Below, piece by piece: positions 10,129-20,777 of a stretch of 64,000 nt of DNA. Location of the stretch: positions 505,001-569,000 of the forward strand of contig NZ_FXWM01000001.1 in assembly GCF_900177675.1 (NCBI RefSeq), in the 5' to 3' direction. Below the pieces are notes generated by a model. The model did no database searches. It saw nothing but the letters and a program-made list of their open reading frames with translations, and was not told the DNA's origin. The position numbers and the translations under genes were made by a program. Every line of letters starts with the position of its first letter. Position 1 is the first letter of the stretch. The stretch comes from Bacillus sp. OV166 (GTDB lineage: Bacteria; Bacillota; Bacilli; Bacillales; Cytobacillaceae).

Positions 10129-11516
10129 ATGAAGAGTGTGGAATTTTTGGAGTTTGGGGACATGTTGACGCAGCACAGCTTACTTATTACGGACTTCACA
10201 GCCTGCAGCATCGCGGCCAGGAAGGAACAGGCATTGTTGTATCTGATGGAAGTAAGTTAAAAGGCGTAAAGGGTGAAGGGCTCGTGTCCGAAATCTTTAC
10301 GGCCAGTGCCATGAAGGAATTGACAGGTACTGCAGCGATTGGACACGTCCGGTATGCAACAGCAGGCGGCGGCGGGTACGAAAATGTTCAGCCACTCTTG
10401 TTTCATTCACAAACAGGAAGTCTTGCGCTTGCACATAATGGAAACCTAGTTAATGTGAACTCATTAAAACATCAGCTTGAGGCTCAAGGGAGTATTTTTC
10501 AAACCAGCTCTGATACCGAGGTATTAGCTCACCTTATGAAAAGAAGCGGTTATTCTGATTCAAGGGACCGTGCCAAAAACGCGCTCTCGATGTTAAAAGG
10601 GGCGTATGCCTACCTTATCATGACAGAAAACGAATTAATGGTGGCTCTTGATCCACACGGCTTAAGACCTCTTTCGCTTGGATGCCTTGGTGATGCCTAT
10701 GTTGTTGCATCAGAAACCTGTGCTTTTGATGTGGTGGGTGCGGAATATATTCGCGATATTCGCCCGGGGGAACTATTAATTATCAATGATAACGGGATAA
10801 CTTCTGAACAATTCGCTGTAAGTACAACAAAAGCTATTTGTACGATGGAATATATTTATTTTTCAAGACCGGACAGTAACATTCAAGGAATCAACGTCCA
10901 TACCGCCCGTAAAAACCTCGGGAAAAGAATGGCAGTAGAAGCCCCGTTTGAGGCGGATGTCGTCACAGGTGTACCGGATTCTAGTATTTCAGCTGCGATT
11001 GGTTATGCGGAAGCAACGGGAATTCCCTATGAAATGGGATTAGTCAAAAACCGCTATGTCGGAAGGACGTTCATCCAGCCTTCTCAATCGTTACGAGAGC
11101 AGGGGGTAAAAATGAAGCTTTCCCCTGTACGTGGCGTAGTAGAAGGAAAGAGAGTCGTGATGGTGGACGATTCGATTGTTCGAGGAACAACAAGCAGGCG
11201 GATTGTCACGATGCTAAAAGAGGCAGGTGCAACAGAGGTTCACGTGGTGATTACATCTCCTCCGATTAAAAATCCGTGCTTCTATGGTATTGATACGTCT
11301 ACGAAGGAAGAATTGATTGCCTCTGATAAATCGATCGAAGAAATGAGAGAACTGATTGGTGCGGACACGCTAACGTTTATTAGCGTGGAGGGAATGATCG
11401 AAGCGATTGGTAGAAAAGATGGGGACGGCACAAGCGGTTATTGCCTTGGCTGTTTTAACGGAAATTACCCAACCGAAATTTACCCTGACACACTCCAATA
11501 TTATTACCAAAAGTAG
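10104..11516 (+). CDS. purF: Amidophosphoribosyltransferase PurF
   Basis: A 470-aa enzyme of the first committed step: PRPP plus glutamine to phosphoribosylamine. Eleven residues precede Cys12 (CGIFGVWGH). In the Bacillus enzyme such a propeptide is removed so that this Cys becomes the N-terminal nucleophile. The PRPP loop is [13 protein letters not shown] (about 352-364). C-terminal cysteines ([14 protein letters not shown]) fit the Bacillus type with a structural 4Fe-4S cluster. The start lies inside purL. Confidence 0.97.
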   Translation: MLPEIKGLNEECGIFGVWGHVDAAQLTYYGLHSLQHRGQEGTGIVVSDGSKLKGVKGEGLVSEIFTASAMKELTGTAAIGHVRYATAGGGGYENVQPLLFHSQTGSLALAHNGNLVNVNSLKHQLEAQGSIFQTSSDTEVLAHLMKRSGYSDSRDRAKNALSMLKGAYAYLIMTENELMVALDPHGLRPLSLGCLGDAYVVASETCAFDVVGAEYIRDIRPGELLIINDNGITSEQFAVSTTKAICTMEYIYFSRPDSNIQGINVHTARKNLGKRMAVEAPFEADVVTGVPDSSISAAIGYAEATGIPYEMGLVKNRYVGRTFIQPSQSLREQGVKMKLSPVRGVVEGKRVVMVDDSIVRGTTSRRIVTMLKEAGATEVHVVITSPPIKNPCFYGIDTSTKEELIASDKSIEEMRELIGADTLTFISVEGMIEAIGRKDGDGTSGYCLGCFNGNYPTEIYPDTLQYYYQK

Positions 11517-11531
11517 AAAGGGGCGAGCAGC

Positions 11532-12566
11532 GTGGCAAATGCGTATAAGCAAGCAGGAGTTAATATTGAAGCAGGCTATGAAGCAGTAGAGAGAATGAAA
11601 AAGCATGTTCAAAAAACATCCCGGGCTGGCGTCCTTGGCGGTTTGGGTGGATTTGGCGGCATGTTTGATTTATCAGCACTACAATTAAAAGAACCAGTTT
11701 TGGTGTCAGGCACCGATGGGGTGGGCACGAAACTGATGATTGCCTTTTGGATGGATAAGCATGATACGATTGGAATCGATGCAGTCGCGATGTGTGTTAA
11801 TGATATTGTTGTACAGGGTGCAGAGCCCTTGTTCTTTTTAGATTACATTGCGTGTGGAAAAGCGGAGCCTGAAAAAATAGAGGCAATTGTCAAAGGAATT
11901 GCCAACGGTTGTGAGCAGGCTGGCTGTGCGCTAGTTGGCGGAGAAACAGCTGAAATGCCTGGATTGTATAGTGAAACGGAGTATGATTTAGCCGGATTTA
12001 CGGTTGGTGCCTGTGAAAAATCGCAGCTCATCACGGGCGAAACGATTCAAGCGGGTGATGTGCTGATTGGCTTAGCATCGAGCGGGATTCACAGCAATGG
12101 TTATTCACTTGTAAGAAAAGTATTTAATGACTGGTCGTTACTTGATTTTGTTGATGAACTCGGGTGTACATTAGGAGAAGAGTTGCTCAAGCCTACAAAA
12201 ATTTATGTGAAACCGATTTTGTCCGCGTTGAAAAAGTTCCAATTAAAAGGGATGGCTCATATAACAGGCGGCGGATTTATTGAAAATATTCCGCGCATGC
12301 TGCCAGCGGGTCTAGGTGCAGAGTTGTATGAAAAAAGCTGGGATATCCCACCTGTTTTTAAACTACTATCTTCTCATGGACAAATTGATTACCAAGAGAT
12401 GTATAATATTTTTAACATGGGGATCGGCATGGTGATCGCTGTGGATCCGGAAAATGCAGCTGACCTGTTAGAACATTTTAACCAATCTGGAGAAACTGCG
12501 TATGAAATTGGTGTGGTAACTGGGAATGAAGGAATTAATATCAAGGCTCAAGGTGGACGCCTATGA
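11532..12566 (+). CDS. purM: AIR synthase PurM
   Basis: A 344-aa cytosolic enzyme closing FGAM to AIR with [13 protein letters not shown] (about 57-66) and GGETAEMPG (about 136-144) are family blocks, and the length is normal. The start is GTG at 11532, with AAAGGGGCGAG upstream. It ends in an ATGA overlap with purN. Confidence 0.96.
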   Translation: MANAYKQAGVNIEAGYEAVERMKKHVQKTSRAGVLGGLGGFGGMFDLSALQLKEPVLVSGTDGVGTKLMIAFWMDKHDTIGIDAVAMCVNDIVVQGAEPLFFLDYIACGKAEPEKIEAIVKGIANGCEQAGCALVGGETAEMPGLYSETEYDLAGFTVGACEKSQLITGETIQAGDVLIGLASSGIHSNGYSLVRKVFNDWSLLDFVDELGCTLGEELLKPTKIYVKPILSALKKFQLKGMAHITGGGFIENIPRMLPAGLGAELYEKSWDIPPVFKLLSSHGQIDYQEMYNIFNMGIGMVIAVDPENAADLLEHFNQSGETAYEIGVVTGNEGINIKAQGGRL

Positions 12567-13165
12567 AAAAGATAGCTGTGTTTGCATCAGGGAGCGGAAG
12601 CAATTTCCAGGCCATTATTGATGTAGTTCAAGCAGGCCATCTTGATGCAAATATTTCTCTTTTAGTTTGCGACAAACCGGGTGCTTTTGCGATTGAAAGA
12701 GCAAGAGCAGCAAAGATCCCGAGTTTTGTTTTTACCGCAAAGGACTATACTAGTAAGGAACATTATGAGGAAGAAATTTTAGCTCAATTAAAGACCTCGG
12801 GTGTAGAATTCATTGTCCTTGCCGGGTACATGCGCTTGATTGGTTCGAAATTGTTAGCTGAGTATAAAGGAAGAATCGTCAATATCCACCCGTCACTGCT
12901 TCCAGCTTTTCCTGGCAAAGATGCGATTGGGCAGGCGTTGGCTGCTCAAGCGAAGTGGAGCGGTGTCACCATCCATTTTGTTGATGAGGGAATGGATACG
13001 GGCCCAATCATTATTCAGGAGCGGGTTCGACTCGACGAAAATGAGACAAGAGAAAGCCTACAGCAGAAAATCCAGAAAAGCGAACATAAACTTTATCCAT
13101 CCGTACTGCAAATGCTATTGACACAAGGAGATGTAATCAATGACACAAAAGCGCGCGCTAATTAG
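12563..13165 (+). CDS. purN: GAR transformylase PurN
   Basis: A 200-aa folate-dependent enzyme that transfers a formyl group from 10-formyltetrahydrofolate to GAR. The [11 protein letters not shown] phosphate loop is at the N-terminus, [12 protein letters not shown] (about 107-118) carries the catalytic Asn-His, and [13 protein letters not shown] holds the catalytic Asp. It starts in the purM stop and overlaps purH by 26 bp. Confidence 0.96.
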   Translation: MKKIAVFASGSGSNFQAIIDVVQAGHLDANISLLVCDKPGAFAIERARAAKIPSFVFTAKDYTSKEHYEEEILAQLKTSGVEFIVLAGYMRLIGSKLLAEYKGRIVNIHPSLLPAFPGKDAIGQALAAQAKWSGVTIHFVDEGMDTGPIIIQERVRLDENETRESLQQKIQKSEHKLYPSVLQMLLTQGDVINDTKARAN

Positions 13166-14678
13166 TGTTTCTGACAAAAATGGAATAACTGAATTTGCAA
13201 GGGAATTAGTCAGCCTAGGATATGAACTTATTTCCACAGGAGGCACGAAAAAGGCTCTTCAAGAGCAGGGTATACCTGTTCTTAGCGTTAGTGATGTAAC
13301 TAATTTTCCGGAAATTTTAGAAGGTCGTGTGAAAACATTAAATCCATTGATCCATGGCGGCTTGCTTGCAAAACAGGATGATGTAAAGCATCAACAACAG
13401 CTAGACGAGCATGGAATACAAGCAATTCAACTGGTTTGCGTCAATCTTTATCCTTTCCAGCAAACAATCGAAAAACCAGATGTTACAGTTGCCGATGCGA
13501 TTGAAAATATTGATATTGGCGGTCCAACGATGCTTCGTGCTTCTGCTAAAAACCATCAATATGTCACTGTTGTGGTTGATCCAACTGACTATGAGACCGT
13601 AATTGCTGAATTAAAAGCAGATGGTGAAACGAAGTTTGAAACAAGAAGAAAGCTTGCAGCAAAGGTGTTCCGCCACACGGCAGCCTATGATGCCTTAATT
13701 GCGGAGTATATGACCCATTTGGCTGAAGAAAAAAACCCAGAGACATTAACAGTAACATATGAATTAAAGCAGTCTCTTCGTTATGGGGAAAATCCACATC
13801 AACAAGCAGCTTTTTATAAAAAGCCACTTGGTTCGACATTCTCGATTGCTAATGCCGTCCAGCTTCATGGAAAAGAGCTATCTTATAACAATATCAACGA
13901 TGCGGATGCAGCCCTGCAGATTGTTAAAGAGTTTGCAGGACCAGCGGCTGTAGCCGTAAAGCATATGAATCCATGCGGTGTTGGAACAGGTGAAACAGGG
14001 TATGATGCGTTTACAAAAGCATTTGCGGCGGATCCTGTGTCCATTTTTGGCGGAATCATTGCTTTTAACCGTGAAGTAGATGCCCAAACAGCAAGCAAAC
14101 TTCATGAAATTTTCTTAGAGATTATCATTGCACCTTCCTACTCAGAGGAAGCATTAGCAATTTTAACTGGGAAAAAGAATCTTCGCCTGCTAACCATTCC
14201 ATTTAATGATGTTAAAAAACCAGAGTTAAAAATGACAACGATTGAAGGCGGATTGTTAGTTCAGGAGCAAGACCGTTATACATTAGAAGATGCGAACGTC
14301 ACGGTTGCCACGAAAAGACAACCGACAGATGCAGAATGGGAAGCATTAAAGCTTGGCTGGAAAGTTGTCAAGCATGTGAAATCAAATGCGATTGTGGTTA
14401 CTAATGAGGATATGACAATTGGTATTGGTGCTGGACAGATGAACCGAGTAGGTGCAGCTGAAATTGCGCTGAAGCAAGCTGGTACAAAGGCTGAGGGAGC
14501 GGCTCTTGCATCAGACGCCTTTTTCCCAATGGACGATACCGTTGAAGCAGCGGCGAAAGCCGGAATTACCGCAATTATTCAGCCGGGCGGATCCATCCGT
14601 GATGAGGATTCTATTAAAAAGGCTGATGAATATGGAATTGCAATGGTGTTTACAGGAGTTAGACATTTCAAACATTAA
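13140..14678 (+). CDS. purH: Bifunctional AICAR transformylase/IMP cyclohydrolase PurH
   Basis: A 512-aa two-domain protein catalysing the last two steps to IMP. The N-terminal IMP cyclohydrolase domain (about 1-200) starts [12 protein letters not shown] and contains STGGTKKAL. The C-terminal transformylase has [14 protein letters not shown] and [11 protein letters not shown], with the catalytic Lys-His. ACAAGGAG precedes the ATG inside purN. Confidence 0.97.
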   Translation: MTQKRALISVSDKNGITEFARELVSLGYELISTGGTKKALQEQGIPVLSVSDVTNFPEILEGRVKTLNPLIHGGLLAKQDDVKHQQQLDEHGIQAIQLVCVNLYPFQQTIEKPDVTVADAIENIDIGGPTMLRASAKNHQYVTVVVDPTDYETVIAELKADGETKFETRRKLAAKVFRHTAAYDALIAEYMTHLAEEKNPETLTVTYELKQSLRYGENPHQQAAFYKKPLGSTFSIANAVQLHGKELSYNNINDADAALQIVKEFAGPAAVAVKHMNPCGVGTGETGYDAFTKAFAADPVSIFGGIIAFNREVDAQTASKLHEIFLEIIIAPSYSEEALAILTGKKNLRLLTIPFNDVKKPELKMTTIEGGLLVQEQDRYTLEDANVTVATKRQPTDAEWEALKLGWKVVKHVKSNAIVVTNEDMTIGIGAGQMNRVGAAEIALKQAGTKAEGAALASDAFFPMDDTVEAAAKAGITAIIQPGGSIRDEDSIKKADEYGIAMVFTGVRHFKH

Positions 14679-16081
<1,403 letters not shown>

Positions 16082-16101
16082 AAACAATCAACTCCAATCA
16101 A

Positions 16102-16133
16102 GGGCTGACCGCTTTAGGGTCAGCTCTTTTTTA
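16102..16133 (+). terminator. Purine operon terminator
   Basis: GGGCTGACC (16102-16110) pairs with GGTCAGCTC (16118-16126) and is followed by TTTTTT. It lies just upstream of the small convergent gene's start, so it serves the purine transcript. Confidence 0.9.
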
Positions 16134-16175
16134 GCTTAAAAAAATGAGATTCGATTGATTCTACAATTCCCCGAT

Positions 16176-16487
16176 TTAAGTTGGATTATAGGGTACCAAT
16201 TGATCCCCATCCCCATTAATTCCTTCCATTCTATCCATTGAATCCATCGCCCGATCGTGATCCTCGATCATGCACTGACATTTTTCAAATAAAGCAGTAA
16301 GCGGACAATAGCGGACAATTCCCTCTGCTACCTTCATTGCCCCACACAAGGCAACAAACAAATAAGAATCTCTCCAAGGGTGTTTGACCAGTTTAGAGGT
16401 AGCCCAGGAAAGAATCGTTAAGCCAATCGTAATCCGAATTAATGCATTTAAGATACTAATATTTGGTTTAACATTCATTTTGTTCAC
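16176..16487 (-). CDS. DUF2892 (YgaP-type transmembrane) protein
   Basis: A 103-aa protein with two hydrophobic segments (ISILNALIRITIGLTILSWA and SYLFVALCGAMKVAEGIV) followed by RYCPLTALF and an acidic tail. This is the YgaP-like DUF2892 pattern, in which NxxxR..rgxxG and the YCPLy block are conserved. In other proteins the domain anchors rhodanese domains; here it stands alone with extra cysteines (CPL, CQC). GAAGGAG precedes the ATG. Function unknown. Confidence 0.8.
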   Translation of the reverse strand: MNKMNVKPNISILNALIRITIGLTILSWATSKLVKHPWRDSYLFVALCGAMKVAEGIVRYCPLTALFEKCQCMIEDHDRAMDSMDRMEGINGDGDQLVPYNPT

Positions 16488-16523
16488 TCCTTCACAAATT
16501 GTTTACAAATATTATCAATTCTT

Positions 16524-16541
16524 TAATGCGTTAAACAGTAA
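16524..16541 (+). repeat. 18-bp repeat upstream of yerA (copy 1)
   Basis: TAATGCGTTAAACAGTAA recurs with one mismatch at 18383-18400, across the end of the yerA coding region. AACAGTAAA within it (16534-16542) is also inverted 44 bp downstream as TTTACTGTT (16586-16594), so it may be an operator in the yerA leader. Confidence 0.6.
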
Positions 16542-16647
16542 AATATGATAATATTGTATCTAAAGAATTTTTTGTAAGGGCTTTCTTTACTGTTAAATCA
16601 ACTTATTATTGTATAGATAGTTTTTTTAAAAAGGGGAGGGAAGACGT

Positions 16648-18393
16648 ATGCTAGAGCAACGCTACCGCTGGAAAAATAAACACTTACGCATGCATGTATC
16701 CGTTTTGGATGGAAAAACGTCTCCAACCATTTTATTGAAAAACGCCTTGTATTTAAATCAGACGTTTCAAAAGTGGTTAAGAGCAAATATTTGGATTTGT
16801 GAAGATCGGATTGTTTATGTGGGTGAGAACTTGCCAACACATCTTGATAACTGTGAAATCATTGATTGCACCAATGAGATTCTTGTTCCGGGATACATTG
16901 AACCACATGCCCATCCGTTTCAATTATATAATCCCCAAACACTGGCTGCGTATGCATCCCAGTTCGGGACAACGACATTAATAAATGACAATATGGCCCT
17001 TGTTTTACATTTGGAAAAAAGGGAAGCGTTTACATTATTAAAGGATCTTCGCTCGATTCCGACAACAATGTTTTGGTGGAGCCGTTTTGATTCACAAACA
17101 GAAATTCTGCATGAAGAAGAAATTTTTTCACATAGTAATGTTAAATCATGGCTTGAGCACGATGCGGTTCTTCAGGGCGGGGAATTGACAGGATGGCCCA
17201 AACTGCTTGATGGCGATGATATGATGCTCCATTGGATTCAAGAAGCAAAACGGATGCGCAAGCAAATTGAAGGCCACTTCCCAGGAGCTTCAGAAAAAAC
17301 ATTGGCAAAAATGATGCTGCTTGGTGCGGACTCTGACCATGAAGCGATGACAGGTGAAGAAGTATATAACCGATTAATGCAAGGGTATATGGTGTCTTTA
17401 AGGTATTCATCAATTCGACCTGATTTGCCAAACATATTGGATGATATGAAGCGACTAGGCATAGAGGCATATGATAGATTAATATTTAATACTGATGGCT
17501 CATCCTCAACCTTTTACGAGCAAGGAGTCACTGATGCGATGATTCGCATTGCCATTGAAAAAGGTGTTCCGACTATTGATGCTTATAATATGGCAACAGT
17601 AAACATTGCCCGCTATTACAATATTGATCATCTCCATGGTAATATTGCAACTGGCCGGGTAGCCAATATAAACTTCTTATCCAGTATTGAAAATCCAACA
17701 CCTGTTTCCGTTTTAGCGAAAGGAAAATGGGTCAAACGGGATGGACAACAAGTGGCCGATGCCTACCCTCCAATTACTTGGGACGAATATGGACTAAAGC
17801 CGATGGAGTTGGATTGGGATTTGTCAGTAGATGATATGCAGTTTTCCATGCCGTTTGGAATCAAGATGGAAAATGCCGTCATCACCAAGCCATATTCCAT
17901 TTCTATTGATGCTTCAGGAGATGAACTGCCATCACATCATGATGAATGCTTTTTTACATTGATTGACCGCAATGGGAAATGGAGAATTAATACGTTATTA
18001 AAGGGATTTGCGACTACATTATCAGCATTGGCCAGTTCGTATTCAAGTACCGGAGATATTATTTTAATAGGAAAAAATAAACAAGATATGCTCCAGGCTT
18101 TTAATAGAATGAAAGAATTAGGCGGCGGCATTGTGATGGTTGAGGACAATCAGGTCGTGTGCGAGATGCCATTAACTTTAGGTGGAATCATGTCAAACCT
18201 TCCAATCGAAGAATTAATCAGTCAAGAAAAAAAGCTGCTTACCGAGTTAAGAGAACGAGGATATTCATTTTCAGATCCTATATACAGTCTTGCCTTCTTT
18301 TCTGCAACACATTTGCCTTACATTCGGATTACTCCACAGGGAATGTACGATGTAATGAATAAAACAGTACTCTTTCCGTCAATAATGCGTTAA
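16648..18393 (+). CDS. yerA: Adenine deaminase-like amidohydrolase YerA
   Basis: A 581-aa metal-dependent amidohydrolase related to adenine deaminase (AdeC). The metal-binding block is VPGYIEPHAHPFQ (about 80-92), the central barrel includes GGELTGWPKLL, and a C-terminal adenine-deaminase domain carries FATTLSALASSYSS and ELGGGIVMVEDNQ. GGGGAGGG lies before the ATG. In B. subtilis YerA also sits between purD and yerB, and true AdeC is elsewhere, so the actual substrate may differ from adenine. It is probably monocistronic with its own promoter near 16590-16620. Confidence 0.85.
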   Translation: MLEQRYRWKNKHLRMHVSVLDGKTSPTILLKNALYLNQTFQKWLRANIWICEDRIVYVGENLPTHLDNCEIIDCTNEILVPGYIEPHAHPFQLYNPQTLAAYASQFGTTTLINDNMALVLHLEKREAFTLLKDLRSIPTTMFWWSRFDSQTEILHEEEIFSHSNVKSWLEHDAVLQGGELTGWPKLLDGDDMMLHWIQEAKRMRKQIEGHFPGASEKTLAKMMLLGADSDHEAMTGEEVYNRLMQGYMVSLRYSSIRPDLPNILDDMKRLGIEAYDRLIFNTDGSSSTFYEQGVTDAMIRIAIEKGVPTIDAYNMATVNIARYYNIDHLHGNIATGRVANINFLSSIENPTPVSVLAKGKWVKRDGQQVADAYPPITWDEYGLKPMELDWDLSVDDMQFSMPFGIKMENAVITKPYSISIDASGDELPSHHDECFFTLIDRNGKWRINTLLKGFATTLSALASSYSSTGDIILIGKNKQDMLQAFNRMKELGGGIVMVEDNQVVCEMPLTLGGIMSNLPIEELISQEKKLLTELRERGYSFSDPIYSLAFFSATHLPYIRITPQGMYDVMNKTVLFPSIMR

Positions 18394-18400
18394 ACTGTAA
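18383..18400 (+). repeat. 18-bp repeat at the end of yerA (copy 2)
   Basis: TAATGCGTTAAACTGTAA, 17 of 18 identical to 16524-16541, overlaps the last codons and stop of yerA. Confidence 0.6.
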
Positions 18401-18451
18401 GTGAGTAAAGTTTTAAAGCGTGAAAGTGTTTTTCTTTATTGAAAGTAAATA

Positions 18452-18483
18452 GGGGTGTGTTCATGAAGGGGTGTGTTCATGAA
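18452..18483 (+). repeat. 16-bp tandem duplication over the yerB ribosome site and start
   Basis: GGGGTGTGTTCATGAA occurs twice, head to tail (18452-18467 and 18468-18483). Each copy has a GGGGTG ribosome site and an ATG. Because the period is 16, the first ATG (18463) is out of frame and opens a 25-codon frame that ends at 18540. Confidence 0.9.
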
Positions 18484-19534
18484 GATGAAAAAATGGGTTG
18501 TTTTCGTGATAGCTTTCCTGTTACTACTTTCTGGGTGTAGTGATAAGGAAAAGGTTAAGGAAACAGTAAAGAAGGAAAAACCTGTAACTCAAACAGAGAA
18601 TAAACCAGAAGAGAAACAAGTTGACCCGTATTCTTATCCATTAACAGGGATTGGCTCTGAAATCAGCACAGATGGAAGAGCGGTAGCTGTAATGATTAAT
18701 AATCACCCAAAAGCAAGACCCCAATCGGGCCTGAACAAGGCAGATATCGTCTATGAAATTCTAGCAGAGGGTGATATCACTCGCTTCCTGGCAGTATTTC
18801 AAAGTGAAAAGCCGGCAAATATTGGTCCGGTAAGGAGTGCAAGGGACTATTATATTTACTTGGCAAAAGGACTTAATGCCCTTTACATTGCCCATGGCTA
18901 TAGCCCGGAAGCAAAGAAACTCCTAAATGGTAACTATATTGATAATTTAAATGGGATGGTCTATGATGGTACACTATTTAAACGCTCTAAAACCCGAAAA
19001 GCACCCCATAACTCCTATATTACGTATGAAAACATTTTAAAAGGTGCTAAGCAGAAGAAATACTCAATGGGAAAAAGTCCCGCACCATTTAAATTTTTCA
19101 CAGAAGAAGAAAGTAAAAATATTACGGGTAAGGATGCTAAATCTGTTAAGATTACTTATTCTAAGAGTGGAATTTCCAATTCTGTCTTTAAATTTGACGA
19201 TACGATCGGTAAATATATTCGTTTTTCAGGCAACGAGCAAACCATTGATTTAGATACAAAAGAGCCTGTTTTGTTGGATAATATTTTTATTATCGAAGCT
19301 GAGCATCAGTTTATCGATTCCTATGGGCGCCGAGATATCGATTTTAAGTCTGGCGGAAAAGCCTATTTGCTTCAAAAGGGTAAGGTCAACCAAGTGGAGT
19401 GGATGAATAAGAACGGTGAAATTGTTCCAGTCAAAAATGGTGAAGAGGTTCCACTCGTACAAGGAAAAACATGGGTCAATGTTGTTCCAACCAAACCTGG
19501 TCTTCAGAATATTGCCGCGTTTGATGTAAACTAA
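18479..19534 (+). CDS. yerB: DUF3048 lipoprotein YerB
   Basis: A 351-aa exported lipoprotein. MKMKKWVVFVIAFLLLLSGC is a type II signal ending in the lipobox LSGC. A Lys/Glu-rich linker then leads to two DUF3048 parts (PLTGIGSEISTDGRAVAVMI, NIGPVRSARDYYIYLA). The ligand and role of the family are not established. The ATG used is the second of the duplicated starts. The gene precedes yerC, as in B. subtilis. Confidence 0.9.
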   Translation: MKMKKWVVFVIAFLLLLSGCSDKEKVKETVKKEKPVTQTENKPEEKQVDPYSYPLTGIGSEISTDGRAVAVMINNHPKARPQSGLNKADIVYEILAEGDITRFLAVFQSEKPANIGPVRSARDYYIYLAKGLNALYIAHGYSPEAKKLLNGNYIDNLNGMVYDGTLFKRSKTRKAPHNSYITYENILKGAKQKKYSMGKSPAPFKFFTEEESKNITGKDAKSVKITYSKSGISNSVFKFDDTIGKYIRFSGNEQTIDLDTKEPVLLDNIFIIEAEHQFIDSYGRRDIDFKSGGKAYLLQKGKVNQVEWMNKNGEIVPVKNGEEVPLVQGKTWVNVVPTKPGLQNIAAFDVN

Positions 19535-19560
19535 ATGGACATTTTAAAGGGGTAAACAAT

Positions 19561-19875
19561 ATGCAAATTAATAAATTACGGGGTAAGGAGCTTGATCAAT
19601 TGTTTCAAGCCGTTCTTTCCTTAAATGATCTTGAAGAGTGCTATCGCTTTTTTGACGATTTATGCACAATTAATGAGATTCAGTCATTAGCACAGCGTCT
19701 TGATGTAGCAAGAATGCTACGCGAAGGGAATACGTATCACAAAATTGAAACGGAAACCGGAGCGAGCACAGCCACCATTTCACGGGTGAAACGCTGCTTG
19801 AACTATGGAAACGATACGTATGAAATGGTTCTTGAACGAGTTAAGGGCGAAACGACTGCAACTGAACAAGAATAA
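19561..19875 (+). CDS. yerC: TrpR-like regulator YerC
   Basis: A 104-aa DNA-binding protein of the YerC/YecD TrpR family. The helix-turn-helix is seen in LAQRLDVARMLREGNTYHKI and TGASTATISRVKRCL (about 40-78). It lacks any ligand domain. AAAGGGG precedes the ATG, and a terminator follows within 10 bp, so yerB-yerC probably form a unit. Its targets are unknown. Confidence 0.9.
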   Translation: MQINKLRGKELDQLFQAVLSLNDLEECYRFFDDLCTINEIQSLAQRLDVARMLREGNTYHKIETETGASTATISRVKRCLNYGNDTYEMVLERVKGETTATEQE

Positions 19876-19880
19876 ACAAA

Positions 19881-19907
19881 CCGGAGAAATTGTTCTTCGG
19901 TTTTTCT
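19881..19907 (+). terminator. Terminator after yerC
   Basis: CCGGAGAA (19881-19888) pairs with TTCTTCGG (19893-19900) with one G-T pair, followed by TTTTTCTTTTT. Confidence 0.8.
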
Positions 19908-19958
19908 TTTTCACTTTAAAAATGGTTATGATTTCTATATTTAGATTTAGTGTTTTCT

Positions 19959-19987
19959 TTTTTTATCGAATCGGCTAGTGCTATAAT
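19959..19987 (+). promoter_or_regulatory. pcrB-pcrA promoter
   Basis: TGCTATAAT (TATAAT at 19982-19987) is a perfect -10 with extended TG. A weak -35 (TTATCG-like) lies about 17 bp upstream. Confidence 0.65.
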
Positions 19988-20024
19988 GGTGAAATGGAAT
20001 TAATGATATGGGAGGATCTTTTTG

Positions 20025-20720
20025 ATGTATGATTTTCGCGAGTGGCGGCATGTGTTTAAACTCGACCCAAATAAAGAAATAGCGGAAGACCGTTTAGAAA
20101 AAATCTGTGAATCAGGAACCGATGCCATTATCGTAGGTGGGACAGATGGGATTACATTAGAAAATGTCCTCGATTTGATGGCAAGAATTCGCAGGTTTTC
20201 GGTCCCATGTGTCCTTGAAGTATCAACGATTGAGACGGTTACACCAGGATTCGATCTTTATTTTATTCCAACCATTTTAAATAGCAGCGATACCAAATGG
20301 ATTACGGGACTTCACCATCAAGCGGTTAAGGAATTTGGTGAAATCATGGATTGGGAAGAAATTGTCATGGAAGGCTATTGCATTTTAAACGAGGACTGCA
20401 AAGCTGCGAAACTGACAAATGCGAAAACAAACATAACCAATGAAGAGGTAATTGCTTACGCAGTAATGGCTGAAAAAATGTTTCAGCTGCCGATATTTTA
20501 TGTAGAATATAGCGGTAAATATGGTGATATTGAACTGGTTGCGAACGTAAAAAAGTCGCTTGAAAATACTATCCTTTTTTATGGTGGAGGAGTATCAACC
20601 ATTGAACATGCCGCAGAAATGGCCAAGCATGCTGATGTCATTGTGGTCGGGAACGCCATTTATGAAAATTTTGACCTAGCCTTGGAAACAGTAAAGATTG
20701 ACCGATCATTGCTAAAGTAG
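20025..20720 (+). CDS. pcrB: Heptaprenylglyceryl phosphate synthase PcrB
   Basis: A 231-aa TIM-barrel prenyltransferase that links heptaprenyl diphosphate to glycerol-1-phosphate, making an archaea-type ether lipid in Bacillus. [13 protein letters not shown] (about 35-47) and [10 protein letters not shown] near residue 165 form the phosphate site, and [11 protein letters not shown] (about 186-196) is typical. I use the ATG at 20025, nine bases after GGAGG; a TTG one codon upstream is possible. It precedes pcrA as in B. subtilis. Confidence 0.93.
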   Translation: MYDFREWRHVFKLDPNKEIAEDRLEKICESGTDAIIVGGTDGITLENVLDLMARIRRFSVPCVLEVSTIETVTPGFDLYFIPTILNSSDTKWITGLHHQAVKEFGEIMDWEEIVMEGYCILNEDCKAAKLTNAKTNITNEEVIAYAVMAEKMFQLPIFYVEYSGKYGDIELVANVKKSLENTILFYGGGVSTIEHAAEMAKHADVIVVGNAIYENFDLALETVKIDRSLLK

Positions 20721-20777
20721 AAAAATAGAGTTAAGATAAAAATAAGAACAAATGTTTGTAATGGTGGTGGATATTAA

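Noticed and set aside
11702..11714. GGTGTCAGGCACC, the reverse complement of the repeat seen in the anti-sigma gene, inside purM
   Set aside because: It encodes the conserved VSGTDG motif of AIR synthase, so its presence is explained by coding constraint.
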